From: JAPPKS01 sp963667895
GTDB taxonomy: Bacteria > Poribacteria > WGA-4E > PCPOR2b
Length of the DNA stretch: 64,000 bases
NCBI GenBank assembly: GCA_965223985.1
Contig: OZ245030.1
Span: forward strand, 1,178,001-1,242,000
Direction of reading: 5' to 3'
Below the pieces are notes generated by a model. It worked only from the letters and a program-made list of their open reading frames with translations. It did not search any database and was not told the DNA's origin. The translations under genes were made by a program, and so were the position numbers. Positions 43,362 to 52,521 of this stretch are shown in pieces; the first letter of the stretch is position 1, and each line of letters starts with the position of its first letter.

Positions 43362-45950
43362 TTACACTCTAGCTTCACGGAACAGAAATTCTCCATCGTC
43401 ATAATCGACTTCAACCGCGCTTCCCTCGCGGAACTCTCCTTCAAGTATCTCAACGGCTAATAGGTTAAGGATATCTCGCTGGATGGTGCGACGGAGTGGA
43501 CGGGCGCCGTAAACCTCATCATAACCGCGATTGGCGATCTCTTCCTTTGCGATCTCCGTGAGATTCAGCGTGATATTTTTCTCCGCGAGGCGGGCGCTGA
43601 GTTGATCCAACTCGAGTGTAACAATCCTTTTTATCTCCTTGATACCAAGTCGATTGAAGATAATCAGATCATCAATGCGGTTGAGGAATTCAGGACGGAA
43701 GTGTTGTTGCATCGCCTCTGTGACTCGATTCCGCATTTCATCAACGTCTAAGTCTCCTGCGCTAATCCACTGGCTGCCAATGTTCGATGTCATAATCACG
43801 ACTGCGTTCTTGAAATCGACAGTGCGCCCATGCCCATCGGTCAACCGTCCATCGTCAAGCAGTTGCAGCAGCACATTGAACACATCTGCGTGTGCCTTTT
43901 CAATCTCGTCAAACAGCACCACGCCGTAAGGATGACGACGGACAGCTTCTGTGAGCTGCCCACCTTCATCGTAGCCAACATAGCCCGGCGGCGCGCCGAT
44001 CAGCCTTGACACCGTGTGTTTCTCCATGTACTCGCTCATATCAATTCGCACCATTGCGCTCGCGTCATCGAACAAAAATTCCGCCAGTGCTTTTGCAAGG
44101 TGGGTTTTACCGACCCCAGTCGGACCCATGAAGACAAATGAACCGATTGGTCGGTTGGGATCTTGCAACCCAACTCGGGAACGCCGGATCGCATTTGAGA
44201 TTGCTTCAACAGCTTCATCTTGCCCAATCACCTCTTCTTTGAGGCGTTCTTCCATGTGAATGAGTTTCTGTACTTCGCCCTCCATCATTCGAGCGACAGG
44301 GATGCCTGTCCATCTGGACACAATTTCAGCGATGGCTTCTCGATCAATCTTCTCCTTGAGCATCTGGTTCAATTCCTGCAATTTTTCTAAACTTTCTTTG
44401 GCGTTCTGGAGTTGAGCCTCAAGATCGAAGAGCTCTCCGTACCGAATCTGCGATGCTCTGTTGAGGTTCCCAACGCGAGTTGCCTGTTCCTCTTCTGTCT
44501 TCAGGGCTTCAATCCGCGCCATGATTCCTCGCATACGGTCTATGGTTTCCTTTTCGTTCTGCCATCTCGCTTTGAGTTGATTGCGCTTCTCTTCCAAGTC
44601 AGCAAGCTCTTCAGCGAGTTTAGCCAACCGCTCTTTGGAGGCATCATCTTCTTCCTTTTCGAGTGCCTGCCGTTGAATTTGCAACTGAATGATGCGGCGT
44701 TCCACTTCATCAATCTCTTCTGGGACGCTGTCGATCTCGATTCGTCGTCGTGAAGCCGCTTCGTCGATTAGATCCACGGCTTTATCCGGAAGGAATCTAT
44801 CCGCGATATACCGATCCGAAAGCATCGCCGCAGCCACAATCGCGTTATCTTGAATCTGGACGCCGTGGTGGGTCTCGTAGCGTTCCTTCAAGCCACGCAG
44901 AATTGCGATTGTGTTTTCAACTGACGGTTCTTCCACCATAACCGGCTGGAATCGCCTCTCCAACGCTGCGTCCTTTTCGACGTACTTCCGATACTCATCC
45001 AGAGTTGTCGCACCAACGCATCGCAGTCCCCCGCGTGCAAGCGCAGGCTTGAGCATATTCGAGGCGTCAACTGCGCCTTCTGCCGCGCCCGCCCCGACAA
45101 TTGTGTGCAGTTCGTCGATAAAGAGGATAACCTGTCCCTCAGATTGTTCAATATCTTTGAGCACCGCTTTGAGTCGATCTTCAAACTCGCCGCGGAACTT
45201 CGATCCCGCGATTAGCCCTCCGAGGTCTAGCGCGACGAGCCGTTTATTTGCCAAAGTTTCAGGCACATCGCTATTGACGATGCGTTGCGCAAGCCCTTCA
45301 ACGATAGCAGTTTTTCCAACACCCGGTTCACCGATTAACACCGGGTTGTTCTTTCTCCGACGCGACAGAACCTGCATCACGCGGCGGATTTCATCGTCCC
45401 GTCCGATGACTGGATCTAGCTTACCCGCCATCGCTTCTTGCGTCAGATCGCGACTAAACCGCGTTAGGGCTTGATATTTATCTTCAGCGTTTGGATCGGT
45501 GACTCGCTGTCCGCCGCGAATCTCCACCAATGCCTTGAGAATCTTCTCTTTAGTGACGCCGTGCTCATTCAGAATTTTTCCCGCGGCACTCCGCTTTTCT
45601 TCCACACAGCCGATAAGCAGGTGTTCCGTGCTCAGATACTCATCTTTTAGGTTCGTCGCCTGCTTCCATGCCATATCAAAAACCTGTCTGAGTTCCGTTG
45701 AAAGACGAAGTTCCTGTCCATTGCCGTGCACCTTGGGTTCCTTTTGACACCCTCGATCCAAAGCTGAACGAACGGCGTGGACATCGGCACCGACTTTTTG
45801 GAGGATGGGCGCCACAACGCCATCCGCCTGATCTAACAGCACCAATAGTAGATGTTCTGCGCCGACCTCTGGACTTTCCATTTGATCCGCACAGTCTTGT
45901 GCGGCTTGTATTGCTTCCTGCGCCTTTATCGTAAACCTATCATATCTCAT
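43362..45950 (-). CDS. clpB: ATP-dependent disaggregase ClpB
   Basis: ClpB, with DnaK, extracts and unfolds aggregated proteins. The 862-residue protein has the N domain, NBD1 with Walker A GEPGVGKT and Walker B VILFIDELH, a long M-domain coiled coil (~400-540), and NBD2 with GPTGVGKT and VLFDEIEKAH. The C-terminus ends in a small sensor/D2 domain. The pore loop GSKFRGEFEDR is present. The length and long M domain distinguish ClpB from ClpC and ClpA. Binding site GAGGAG precedes the ATG. No CIRCE element was seen. Confidence 0.97.
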   Translation of the reverse strand: MRYDRFTIKAQEAIQAAQDCADQMESPEVGAEHLLLVLLDQADGVVAPILQKVGADVHAVRSALDRGCQKEPKVHGNGQELRLSTELRQVFDMAWKQATNLKDEYLSTEHLLIGCVEEKRSAAGKILNEHGVTKEKILKALVEIRGGQRVTDPNAEDKYQALTRFSRDLTQEAMAGKLDPVIGRDDEIRRVMQVLSRRRKNNPVLIGEPGVGKTAIVEGLAQRIVNSDVPETLANKRLVALDLGGLIAGSKFRGEFEDRLKAVLKDIEQSEGQVILFIDELHTIVGAGAAEGAVDASNMLKPALARGGLRCVGATTLDEYRKYVEKDAALERRFQPVMVEEPSVENTIAILRGLKERYETHHGVQIQDNAIVAAAMLSDRYIADRFLPDKAVDLIDEAASRRRIEIDSVPEEIDEVERRIIQLQIQRQALEKEEDDASKERLAKLAEELADLEEKRNQLKARWQNEKETIDRMRGIMARIEALKTEEEQATRVGNLNRASQIRYGELFDLEAQLQNAKESLEKLQELNQMLKEKIDREAIAEIVSRWTGIPVARMMEGEVQKLIHMEERLKEEVIGQDEAVEAISNAIRRSRVGLQDPNRPIGSFVFMGPTGVGKTHLAKALAEFLFDDASAMVRIDMSEYMEKHTVSRLIGAPPGYVGYDEGGQLTEAVRRHPYGVVLFDEIEKAHADVFNVLLQLLDDGRLTDGHGRTVDFKNAVVIMTSNIGSQWISAGDLDVDEMRNRVTEAMQQHFRPEFLNRIDDLIIFNRLGIKEIKRIVTLELDQLSARLAEKNITLNLTEIAKEEIANRGYDEVYGARPLRRTIQRDILNLLAVEILEGEFREGSAVEVDYDDGEFLFREARV

Positions 45951-46070
45951 TATTGATCTGCTCCTCGTGTGTGATTAGAATGTCTTACGCATAACCATAT
46001 GCAGAATCAATGCCAACCTCATAGATCGTGTAATTGCAGAACCCCGCTGTAATCTAATAATTTACAACTA

Positions 46071-46101
46071 TGCCAGACTGGCAAAATGGGGTTTGCCAGT
46101 C
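46071..46101. promoter_or_regulatory. Nested inverted repeats upstream of clpB
   Basis: GACTGGCAAA (46076-46085) pairs with TTTGCCAGTC (46092-46101) around a 6-base loop. TGCCAG-A-CTGGCA (46071-46083) forms an overlapping palindrome, so three copies of a TGCCAG unit occur in 31 bases. It is ~125 bases upstream of clpB and could be a regulatory site or a small repeat. Confidence 0.4.
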
Positions 46102-46135
46102 ACGGAAGGTGTCGTTTTGACAAATTGATAGTTGA

Positions 46136-46777
46136 AATCCCAAGACAGTTGTTTCAAAATCGCCCACAAGCCACGCGGCGGCGGTGACGGGTTACCGTTT
46201 TACACTTAAACTGGTCAACGTCGGCGAGACCGCCTTGACCGATATAAAAGTCGAGTTTGTTGCACCCCCTGAGTGGATACAACCCGCCGGGAAACGCGCC
46301 TCGGTCAATGTGCCTGCCAAGTCAACGAAGAAGAAGCGTCCAACCGGGCGCCTCCCGTTTACTTTTACCATTGACAGAAACGCGCCGTTGGGAACCTCAT
46401 CGCCGCTAGCGCTGAAGATTTTCTCCTCGACGGTGTCTTGGACGGAAGAGATTCAGCTTGCGGTCGCGCCGCGGCCCGTGCCGGAATCGTTCGCCCTATT
46501 GCAGAACTATCCCAACCCGTTCAATCCGGAGACGTGGATTCCATATCAGTTGACCGATTCCGCCGATGTGACGATACGCATCTACGATGGTTCTGGGAAG
46601 CTGGTTCGGCATTTGGATATCGGGTTTCAAGAAGCGGGATTCTATGTGAATCGTGAATCGGCGGTGTATTGGGACGGTCGGAACGATACTGGTGAAAGCG
46701 TCGCAAGTGGTCTCTACTTTTACCACTTGCAAGCCGGCGAGTCACATGCCATACGCCGACTGTTGATTCTGAAATAG
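46136..46777 (+). pseudogene. Orphan C-terminal fragment of a secreted protein with sorting/FlgD-like domain
   Basis: The frame opens right after a stop at 46133-46135 and encodes ~213 residues without a signal peptide or credible binding site. Residues ~15-110 are a beta-sandwich (RFTLKLVNVGETALTDIKVEF, PEWIQPAGKRASVNVPAKS in blocks) as in NEW3/CARDB-type domains. The end has the module NYPNPFNPETWIPYQL and YWDGRNDTGESVASGLYFY, the same as at 1-627. It looks like the 3' part of a larger gene whose 5' end has been lost. A start at GTG 46184 is possible but would give a protein without an export signal. Confidence 0.6.
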
Positions 46778-46819
46778 GGTTAAGCAACTTGGGAACTTAA
46801 TCTAATGGAGGTTGAACGA

Positions 46820-47857
46820 ATGTCGAAGTTCGTCACACACCGAATATACCAACGACTGATGTTTCTGTTGGTTTTGGTTGTTATTGTTGTCCTCACAAGC
46901 TATGTTCGCGCACAGAAGGCGGAACGAGAAATTGAAATTGAAATCGGCGAGCCGGCGGTGACACAGGCGATGCTGACGAAGTTGTATGACGACGCACAGG
47001 CGTTGATAAACGCACAGAAAACGACTGAGGCTATCACTAAATATAAAACGTTCTTGACGGAGCACCCCAAAGGGACGCATGTACCCCAAATCTATTCATG
47101 GATAGAAAGGGCTTATGTTTGGAAAGGGGAGCCGAAAGAGGGGATAGCCCAGTATGAAAAAGTCATCGCGGAATACCCCGACTTCGCTCACATGCCGTCG
47201 GTATTATATGAGATGTATCTCGCCTATGCGGTGGCTCAAGAAGATGGGAATGCGTCCGCTAAACTTCAACAGCTAATTGATACCTATCCAAACACGCACA
47301 TAGCGGCGCGAGCGCGATTTATTCGCGGCAAGCGCTATTACGAACAGGGAGCGTATCAAAACGCGATTGAAGCCTGCAACTTGGTACTGACCGATATAGA
47401 AGACCCTGACAAGAATCTACTTTGGCGCGGGATAGCCTTATACATGAAAGGCGAATCTCATCGGAAATTGGGGCAGCATGATATGGCGATACAATCCCTG
47501 CAACAGAGCTACGCGCAACAGGGGATTAGTACCGAAAACTTCGACGCGGCAAAGGCGCAAATCCAACGGATTCTGGGGGACACCTATCGAGATGCCGAAC
47601 GCTACGATGAAGCGGTGGCATCATATCAACAAATTCTCAGTGCCTATCCGAATGATTACCATACGTCGCTCGTATTGTATTCGATGGCGGAGGCGCTTGG
47701 CGAACAGGGGAGGACGCAGGAGGCGATTGAGGCGTATCAGCGACTCATTGCACGGGGACCCAGCGACCTAACCGATCAGGCGCAAAAGCAGTTAGCTTTG
47801 CTGAACTCAGAGCCCGGCGAAAAGCAGGAAGAGGATAAGGGGGAATCAGTCAGATGA
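46820..47857 (+). CDS. TPR-repeat protein with signal anchor
   Basis: The 345-residue protein has a hydrophobic N-terminal segment (~13-30, FLLVLVVIVVLTSYVRAQ), a signal peptide or anchor, followed by tetratricopeptide repeats such as ALINAQKTTEAITKYKTFL, KEGIAQYEKVIAEYPDFA and EAVASYQQILSAYPNDY. TPR arrays bind other proteins and are common in envelope assembly factors. ATG 46820 is chosen because GGAGG (46807-46811) is well spaced for it; ATG 46805 overlaps that site. Its stop overlaps the start of the PKD/M15 gene (ATGA), so they are coupled. Confidence 0.8.
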   Translation: MSKFVTHRIYQRLMFLLVLVVIVVLTSYVRAQKAEREIEIEIGEPAVTQAMLTKLYDDAQALINAQKTTEAITKYKTFLTEHPKGTHVPQIYSWIERAYVWKGEPKEGIAQYEKVIAEYPDFAHMPSVLYEMYLAYAVAQEDGNASAKLQQLIDTYPNTHIAARARFIRGKRYYEQGAYQNAIEACNLVLTDIEDPDKNLLWRGIALYMKGESHRKLGQHDMAIQSLQQSYAQQGISTENFDAAKAQIQRILGDTYRDAERYDEAVASYQQILSAYPNDYHTSLVLYSMAEALGEQGRTQEAIEAYQRLIARGPSDLTDQAQKQLALLNSEPGEKQEEDKGESVR

Positions 47858-50046
47858 ATATGCGACCGCTGAATAGATTACGTTTTCTATGTGTCTCAAT
47901 GCTAACGTTGTTCGTGATTGGGTTGGATTTTGCTTGGGCAGTCGGACTCAGTCCCGTTTCCCGTCCCAGAATTGACGGTGCGTTTTGCGGTCAGTACGTT
48001 ATGCATTACGCGCCGGTAGGAACGTATCTGAGTTTTGACCCAAGCAACTCTTACGCGCAGTGCGGCAAATCGATTGTGGATTATACGTGGAATTTCGACG
48101 ATGGAAATACCCAATCATCTGGATATCCGTATCCGGTATTACATTCGTATTCTAGTCCGGGTCTTTACGTCCCCACCCTGACCGTTACAGACAGCGAAGG
48201 ATTTACTGACACTAGCCAAGGGTATGTCACTGTATTTAAGGGGGAGATACTAGCGACAAGTGACAGTCAGATTAATCTGCAGGATACCGGCGGGACAACG
48301 GCGACGATTCGCTACAAAGTCCTTCCGACTAATATTAACCCCGCCTTTAGCCCTATCAGCGTGACCTTAAAGATTAAACAGGGCGGCACCGAGATTAGAA
48401 GTATCAGCTTAAGCAGGTCGACCGGAGATCAACAGACCACTTGGGACGGTAGAGATAATAGTGGCGGGCTTGTCAGTGGAGGTATCTATGTAGCGACGCT
48501 TGAAGTCGTCGGTGATACCAACACACATTTCAGCAACGGACACGAAATCTCCGTGCTTACTCCGCCGGTTGCCCATATTCGAGATGGCACGGTCGCTTAT
48601 CTAAACACTGCAGTCACTTTCGACGGTTCTGGGTCGTATGACCCTGATGACGGCACCGGTTCTGGACTAGGGATAACCACTTGGTCGTGGAGTTTTACTG
48701 GTGGCACCCCTGAGAGTGTAACAACGACAACGTCCGGCGCGTCCACCACCTACAGTGCGCTTGGTGATAAGGAAGTCACATTGACTGTGACGGATAACGA
48801 GGGAGAAACTAATAGCACCACCCGCACGATTTCAGTTTTACCCCTTCCGCCGGTTGCTGACGCAGGAGAGAATCAGACTGTCGCTCTCAACACAACAGAA
48901 GGTGATAATGGGGTCGCCACTACCAACGTAACGGTTAATTTCGACGGTTCTGGGTCGTATGACCCTGATGACAGCGGTGATAGCACAGTGATCGATAAAG
49001 GGATAACTGGGTGGAAATGGGAATTTACCGATGGCAATCCGGCAGCGGCTGGAACAAAAACGCCTTCGACCACGTATACCACCGCAGGTGACAAGACCGT
49101 TACCCTGACCGTGACGGATAATGAGGGAAACACCGGTAGCACTACCTGTACAGTCACGGCATTCGGTTTGGTTATCAGTTCCACAACCCTTCCAAATGAC
49201 GCAGTTTCCTTTACTACGATTGATGGAGAGGATGAGATTCAATGTGTAGCGGATATCAAACCGGATTCCCTGGATACCACTTACAATAGCCAGATTCAAT
49301 GGGAAATTCAAGACAATCCTGATGTTAACGGAGACAGTGGCGACCCTAACGATTCAGAGACCGGAAATGCAGTCACCCTAACGGTGACAGCGCCCGCTGC
49401 CACCGCTGGCCGCAATTATCATCTCAATTATCGTATCCGAGCCAGCTTAACCATTGGTACAGCGACCGCCTATTCCAACTGGAAGCTGATTCAACAGGAC
49501 AATAAAGATTACTTGCGACAGCAGTATCAGGACATGGATACCACAAGCGCTACCCGAGATGTTCCGTCGCCTGCGCGTACATCGAATGCCTTGGTCACGG
49601 CAGCGATCTATGTGAACCCGGGCAACCTGTCCTTTACCGAACTGAACTGCAACGGCGCCGCTTTTTGTATCAATCACGCCTACCAGTTGGATGATACCAT
49701 CTCTGCAGACTTTCAGCACGTTCGGAACGAACTCGGATCTGCTATCACTGTGACGAGCTGCTACCGCTGTCCGAGATGGAATCAAAGTGTCGGTGGAGCG
49801 GATTCGAGTAGACATATCGCGGGGCATGCGTTCGATTTTAACAACGGTTCTGCAGCGGCGAATTGGAACGTGGCTATACAAGCGTCCGATCCAGGGGGCG
49901 CCGTGATTTCCACCGGTAAGATACTGCTGTACTCTCAAACTGGCGCGCGTAAAACCTTGCAAGATTTAATAAATGGAGAGTATAATGCTACTAATCTGCC
50001 ACCGGGGTGGACGACGTATCGAAACGGCCATATATCAACAGATTAA
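47854..50046 (+). CDS. Exported PKD-domain protein with C-terminal M15-type peptidase domain
   Basis: The 730-residue protein has a signal peptide (FLCVSMLTLFVIGLDFAWA). A PKD domain (~45-128) comes first, then a FlgD-Ig-like segment ending DGRDNSGGLVSGGIYVATLEV. Two more PKD-type domains (~230-330 and ~335-445) share TFDGSGSYDPDD / NFDGSGSYDPDD. At the end (~605-730) is a D-Ala-D-Ala carboxypeptidase-like domain: TSCYRCPRWNQSVGGADSSRH, with zinc motif HIAGHAFDF (His654, Asp661) and a late His in RNGHISTD. It may cleave or bind peptidoglycan peptides. The domain order is uncommon. It is coupled to the upstream TPR gene. Confidence 0.8.
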   Translation: MNMRPLNRLRFLCVSMLTLFVIGLDFAWAVGLSPVSRPRIDGAFCGQYVMHYAPVGTYLSFDPSNSYAQCGKSIVDYTWNFDDGNTQSSGYPYPVLHSYSSPGLYVPTLTVTDSEGFTDTSQGYVTVFKGEILATSDSQINLQDTGGTTATIRYKVLPTNINPAFSPISVTLKIKQGGTEIRSISLSRSTGDQQTTWDGRDNSGGLVSGGIYVATLEVVGDTNTHFSNGHEISVLTPPVAHIRDGTVAYLNTAVTFDGSGSYDPDDGTGSGLGITTWSWSFTGGTPESVTTTTSGASTTYSALGDKEVTLTVTDNEGETNSTTRTISVLPLPPVADAGENQTVALNTTEGDNGVATTNVTVNFDGSGSYDPDDSGDSTVIDKGITGWKWEFTDGNPAAAGTKTPSTTYTTAGDKTVTLTVTDNEGNTGSTTCTVTAFGLVISSTTLPNDAVSFTTIDGEDEIQCVADIKPDSLDTTYNSQIQWEIQDNPDVNGDSGDPNDSETGNAVTLTVTAPAATAGRNYHLNYRIRASLTIGTATAYSNWKLIQQDNKDYLRQQYQDMDTTSATRDVPSPARTSNALVTAAIYVNPGNLSFTELNCNGAAFCINHAYQLDDTISADFQHVRNELGSAITVTSCYRCPRWNQSVGGADSSRHIAGHAFDFNNGSAAANWNVAIQASDPGGAVISTGKILLYSQTGARKTLQDLINGEYNATNLPPGWTTYRNGHISTD

Positions 50047-50093
50047 TTTAGACACTATAACTTAAACTTAACAAGATATAAGGAGGATTCAAG

Positions 50094-51107
50094 ATGACTG
50101 TGACTGTTCTGCGATGTGTTCTGATTTGCCTATTGGCTGCTAACATCGCTCAAGCGGCAGCCCCTGTTTACACAATGCCTTGGACGCCCCCCACCCACGT
50201 CCTATCCCCAGAGGAGTTAGCACCCCTGCTTTGGGGATGGGACGAAGCGATTGTCCGCGACAAATTTCGGGAGAAAGACAATGTGCTAGGAAGGGTTAGC
50301 GGTAGAGTCCCCGAGGGCATGCGCTATGCCGGTAAGTACTTTCTCTATTATAGCAATCCGGAGATAAGGGATAGGGTGATTGCCCTTTACTTAAAAGAGG
50401 GTGCGAGAGAAGAAGCCGGCGAACCGATTAGCGCTGATGCAGATGAAATATTCAGCCATCCCGAGAGCGAGGGTGGTGCGGAATATTTAATATTTCTCTC
50501 TACTGTTGCTGAATCCACATTCGACCCGCGTATCTACGAAGCTGTATTGCTCGGCCCTGGGCTTTTTGATGCTGGAGATTTTCGGGAGCTGTATCTGGCA
50601 ACCGTCAATGCGGAGCGGACTCTGGACTTGCTGTCTGAAGCCAAACCGGGCCCCGAAGGTCGTATAGATTGGGGAGCCAACGCCGGCAAGGGAGGCAATC
50701 CACAATTCCTCTATCATAGTGAGTTTAGGGCTATATCTGTAGTTGGTGCGTATGAAATCTTAACATTGATGACCGCACAATCCCCGGAAGCGCTACGTGC
50801 CAAGCGGTCGCAGGTGCTCTCCTTTATCGCCAACACTGTCAAACACTTCGCGAAGCCACACAAATTGTCGTATGAACCCAAACCAGTGTACTTTCGATGG
50901 TACGATTATGATGTGCGCAGTGCAGCGCTTGATATCGTGGGCTTTCTAGGGACAGTAACTGAGATGCGACTGGTTGAGGAGATTATTCGTGACGCCCCTA
51001 AAGTCGATTTTGAAAATAGGATGAAAATCATGGACAAGGGGCAGATTCGAGAAAAGGGACTGCGTATCATCGCGCAAATTCGAGGGAAATCTCCATCGGG
51101 GAGATAA
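50094..51107 (+). CDS. Unknown exported protein
   Basis: The 337-residue protein has a signal peptide (LRCVLICLLAANIAQA). The mature region is helical and mixed (GWDEAIVRDKFREKDNVLG, RSAALDIVGFLGTVTEMRLVEE). The C-terminal half may contain HEAT-like helical repeats, but no family was recognised. Strong binding site AAGGAGGA precedes ATG 50094, which follows the PKD/M15 gene by 47 bases. The next small gene starts at its stop codon (TAATG), implying cotranslation. Confidence 0.65.
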   Translation: MTVTVLRCVLICLLAANIAQAAAPVYTMPWTPPTHVLSPEELAPLLWGWDEAIVRDKFREKDNVLGRVSGRVPEGMRYAGKYFLYYSNPEIRDRVIALYLKEGAREEAGEPISADADEIFSHPESEGGAEYLIFLSTVAESTFDPRIYEAVLLGPGLFDAGDFRELYLATVNAERTLDLLSEAKPGPEGRIDWGANAGKGGNPQFLYHSEFRAISVVGAYEILTLMTAQSPEALRAKRSQVLSFIANTVKHFAKPHKLSYEPKPVYFRWYDYDVRSAALDIVGFLGTVTEMRLVEEIIRDAPKVDFENRMKIMDKGQIREKGLRIIAQIRGKSPSGR

Positions 51108-51358
51108 TGACTATGATTGTTCTGCATGGCAAAGAACTAGAGGAAAGAAACAAACAAGGCACATTGAGGTCCTTTAACAGATTATTCAGTCGTTGGATTG
51201 GTCAATATATTGTTTCCGCATATTTAAGGCCGCCTCATAATGTAAGTGAAATGGAGACCTTTTTGGAGAAGTACATCAAGGACGAAGAGATAAAGCGCAC
51301 CATACGAACGAAGTATGCTGAAGGCTTAGTCAAGTATAACGAAGGTCTACAGAAGTAA
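51107..51358 (+). CDS. Small unknown protein coupled to the preceding gene
   Basis: The 83-residue charged helical protein (FNRLFSRWIGQYIVSAYLRPP, then KEVEKYIKDEE-like acidic helices) has no recognised family. Its ATG overlaps the upstream stop codon (TAATG), which supports expression by translational coupling. No signal peptide is visible. The coding call rests on the overlap and codon pattern only. Confidence 0.5.
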   Translation: MTMIVLHGKELEERNKQGTLRSFNRLFSRWIGQYIVSAYLRPPHNVSEMETFLEKYIKDEEIKRTIRTKYAEGLVKYNEGLQK

Positions 51359-51572
51359 GAGCAAATAATCTCCTTCGAACAATGGTTCGTGCGCGCGTTT
51401 GTACATCGGGCTTGCCCCAAGGGTGACCAGGCTGTCCAAGCACTCGGTCAGTGCTGTTGAGGTTGGAGTACAAAATCGTCGCGTGTTCAGTCGTCATGAT
51501 AAGTTGTTAGTTTCAATGCGGGTAGAATGTAAACACGACGTAATCCGATTTTATTCAAAAAGGAGAAAACTG

Positions 51573-52376
51573 ATGAAAAAATTACTTTATTTTCTCGTTT
51601 TAGGGCTGGCAATTTCGGCTTTGAGCATCATGGTCGATGCCCACACTGAATCCGAAGAGTCACAAGTGCTCATCGATCGATTGCTGTCCGTAGAAAAGCC
51701 TCGACCTAAAAGCGGGCAGCCAACGAGAGAACATCTAGCAATTGCCGAATTAGCACGAACTATAGGCAAGAACAAAGACATTTCTCCACAAATCCGAGTG
51801 AATGTCCTTACAACCGTCTTATCAAAAGAGATTGAAGACCCGTGTTCACTGAATCTTATCCCGAATGGGTATCTTACGCTCAGTGGATATCTCCAAAGAC
51901 AGTATATTTTCGCGCTCGTTGATATTGGATTTGAGGCAATCCCTAACTTAAGGCGACACCTGAAGCATTTGGAGCTGCGAATGGAACTGGGATCCGGTTC
52001 CTTGGGAAAACCGCAAAGTGTGAAGCACCGGTCGAACGTAGTGGTAGAGAAGCAACTCACCCTTTGCACGCTTGGATTCCACCGTGACAAGACCGTTTTT
52101 CCTGAAGTGATGGATATTTTCTTAGAAACTGAAGATGGTTATGTTCGTTCACTTGCAGCGATGGCTTTAGAGAAACTAAACAACAGAGCGGCGATTCCCG
52201 CGCTTAAGCGTGCGCTAAAAGATGATTTTCATGTGACGTTCACCACGTGTGTGGTGCGTCGCAACTCAGGTAACCGAAGGATTATTTATCCCGTCCGTGA
52301 AGCAGCCTCCTCTTCCCTAAGAGCGATGGGCGTAAAGGTTGTCAGAAAAGGGAATAACTTCCGCGTTGTGCAATGA
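51573..52376 (+). CDS. Exported HEAT-repeat protein
   Basis: I place the start at ATG 51573: AAGGAG (51560-51565) and a signal peptide (KKLLYFLVLGLAISALSIMVDA) follow this choice, whereas the longer frame to 51399 has no such features. The 267-residue product has HEAT/PBS-lyase-like helices, VRSLAAMALEKLNNRAAIPALKRALKDD (in blocks) and REAASSSLRAMG near the C-terminus. It is probably periplasmic and protein-binding. The terminator at 52403-52440 closes the transcript. Confidence 0.7.
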   Translation: MKKLLYFLVLGLAISALSIMVDAHTESEESQVLIDRLLSVEKPRPKSGQPTREHLAIAELARTIGKNKDISPQIRVNVLTTVLSKEIEDPCSLNLIPNGYLTLSGYLQRQYIFALVDIGFEAIPNLRRHLKHLELRMELGSGSLGKPQSVKHRSNVVVEKQLTLCTLGFHRDKTVFPEVMDIFLETEDGYVRSLAAMALEKLNNRAAIPALKRALKDDFHVTFTTCVVRRNSGNRRIIYPVREAASSSLRAMGVKVVRKGNNFRVVQ

Positions 52377-52402
52377 GATGGAGTCATTAGAGAGTTAGCG
52401 GT

Positions 52403-52440
52403 AAAGCCCGTCCCGGTACGGCAGTACTGAGACGGGCTTT
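52403..52440 (+). terminator. Rho-independent terminator
   Basis: AAAGCCCGTC (52403-52412) pairs perfectly with GACGGGCTTT (52431-52440), a 10-pair GC-rich stem followed by TTCTTTT. It lies 27 bases after the HEAT-repeat gene. Confidence 0.85.
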
Positions 52441-52521
52441 TTCTTTTACGAATGTTCCAATCCTAGTCTCAGTGGAAAGGTGAATTGAAAGGTTCATTTA
52501 CCGCCACTCCTTCGATGATAT

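Noticed and set aside
45951..46070. CIRCE heat-shock operator in front of clpB
   Set aside because: No TTAGCACTC-N9-GAGTGCTAA-like sequence is present.
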